Shown: in pieces, positions 5,986 to 6,498 of the stretch
Layout of the letters: the number at the start of each line of letters is the position of its first letter
Position numbering within the stretch: the stretch's first letter is position 1
Source: Prevotella sp. UBA4341
Lineage (GTDB): Bacteria > Bacteroidota > Bacteroidia > Bacteroidales > Bacteroidaceae
DNA: 6,498 nucleotides
NCBI GenBank assembly: GCA_002393705.1
Contig: DGTH01000118.1
Span: 6,188 to 12,685 of the forward strand
Direction of reading: 5' to 3'
The notes under the pieces: generated by a model
What the model was told of the DNA's origin: nothing
Seen by the model: the letters and a program-made list of their open reading frames with translations, nothing else
The model's database searches: none
Made by a program: the position numbers and the translations under genes

Positions 5986-6243
5986 ATGGACAAAGAAACC
6001 AAAGAGCTGCTCTCGAAATTACAGTGCAACGAAATAGAAACAGTTATCTTCAAAGAAATACAACACGTGGCGGCATATGCCAACACACGCGACGACTATG
6101 CACGAGTGGCGCGGGGACTGCACCTGCTCAGCAAGACGTGCGAAAAGGGACAACTGGATGCCCGCCGGCTGGCAGCAAAGATTCTTCGCGACAATCCGCG
6201 GAAACCGGCCTACAGAGAGGAAATAGAACATTATGAATACTAA
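5986..6243 (+). CDS. Small helical protein of unknown function
   Basis: This 85-residue, highly charged protein has no signal peptide or membrane segment and should be cytoplasmic and almost entirely helical. Visible features are an N-terminal amphipathic stretch (MDKETKELLSKLQ), a central region with TRDDYARVARGLHLL (34-48), a basic segment DARRLAAKILRDNPRKPAYR (58-77) and an acidic-aromatic tail EHYEY. I do not recognise the family. It begins 6 nt after the stop of the large pRiA4b-like gene, with no clear Shine-Dalgarno, and ends 8 nt before the MGMT-like gene, so it is very probably translated from the same message. The tight spacing and normal residue composition support a real gene rather than a chance frame; a helper of the large upstream protein is a guess. 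Confidence 0.75.
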   Translation: MDKETKELLSKLQCNEIETVIFKEIQHVAAYANTRDDYARVARGLHLLSKTCEKGQLDARRLAAKILRDNPRKPAYREEIEHYEY

Positions 6244-6251
6244 ATAAACAC

Positions 6252-6498
6252 ATGCCTACACCCCCATATAAAGACTACGCCGACTCCATGGATGCCGAGG
6301 AGGCACAGACCTTCCGCAGGGCTGTGCTCAACATTGTTGCGCAGATTCCGGCAGGCAGCGTCACCACCTACGGCACCATCGCCCTTCTGGCAGGATGGCC
6401 CAGCCATGCGCGGATGGTGGGCCGCACACTGCGCTACACCCCCGAGGCGGCCGCCCTACCCTGCCACCGCGTGGTGAACGCCTCCGGGCGGCCGGCAG
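6252..6498 (+). CDS. MGMT-family methylated-DNA cysteine S-methyltransferase, 3' end outside window
   Basis: The first 82 residues are present and the reading frame runs off the window. They match the DNA-binding and active-site domain of O6-alkylguanine-DNA alkyltransferases, which transfer the alkyl group to a cysteine in a suicide reaction. Seen are GSVTTYGTIALLAGWPSHARMVGRTLR (35-61) and LPCHRVVNASGR (69-80). Cys71 is the acceptor cysteine, and Arg54 and Tyr40 correspond to human MGMT Arg128 and Tyr114; the Arg-to-Cys spacing of 17 is identical. Thr63 stands where human MGMT has Asn137. The methyltransferase N-terminal domain is absent, so this is the short form resembling the alkyltransferase-like proteins, but those carry Trp in place of the cysteine. 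Either a small active methyltransferase or a damage sensor is possible. The ATG at 6252 lies 8 nt after the previous stop. Confidence 0.88.
   Translation, partial: MPTPPYKDYADSMDAEEAQTFRRAVLNIVAQIPAGSVTTYGTIALLAGWPSHARMVGRTLRYTPEAAALPCHRVVNASGRPA

Overview
The window looks like chromosomal DNA from a member of the Bacteroidales, most plausibly Prevotellaceae or a close relative. The main evidence is three promoters of the Bacteroidota type (TAnnTTTG at -7), two of them with a TTG element exactly 20 bp upstream. Shine-Dalgarno sequences are weak or absent before most genes. The first gene belongs to a signal-peptide plus beta-barrel family characteristic of this phylum. Genus assignment is inference. 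No rRNA, tRNA, transposase, integrase or CRISPR array was seen.

Layout: positions 1-450 hold no credible gene but are rich in structure. There is a decaying 22-bp tandem array (5-83), a 92-bp inverted repeat enclosing four TACAC motifs (192-283), and three 11-bp direct repeats (321-353) just upstream of a promoter (366-397). That promoter drives a 395-residue probable outer-membrane beta-barrel protein (451-1638, +). Its 3' end overlaps by 23 bp, tail to tail, with a minus-strand two-gene operon. Read in its own direction, this operon encodes a shortened DUF418/YeiB-like membrane protein (3160-2432) followed 9 nt later by an AlkD-like DNA alkylation repair glycosylase (2422-1616).

A divergent intergenic region (3161-3408) carries both outward promoters and a 39-nt near-perfect hairpin that does not follow any gene. 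Rightwards runs a compact plus-strand operon: an 856-residue multidomain protein with a C-terminal domain resembling the plasmid pRiA4b ORF-3 fold (3409-5979), an 85-residue helical protein of unknown role (5986-6243), and the start of an MGMT-type DNA methyltransferase gene with an intact PCHR active site (6252 to the window edge). The gaps are 6 and 8 nt, so the three are probably co-transcribed.

Two different alkylation-damage repair activities (base excision by an AlkD-like enzyme and direct reversal by an MGMT-like enzyme) therefore lie in two divergent operons under 4 kb apart, each with poorly characterised partners. No complete new system is proven. The items most worth a second look are the upstream repeat structures, the internally shortened DUF418 protein, the orphan hairpin, and the large pRiA4b-like protein with its small partner.
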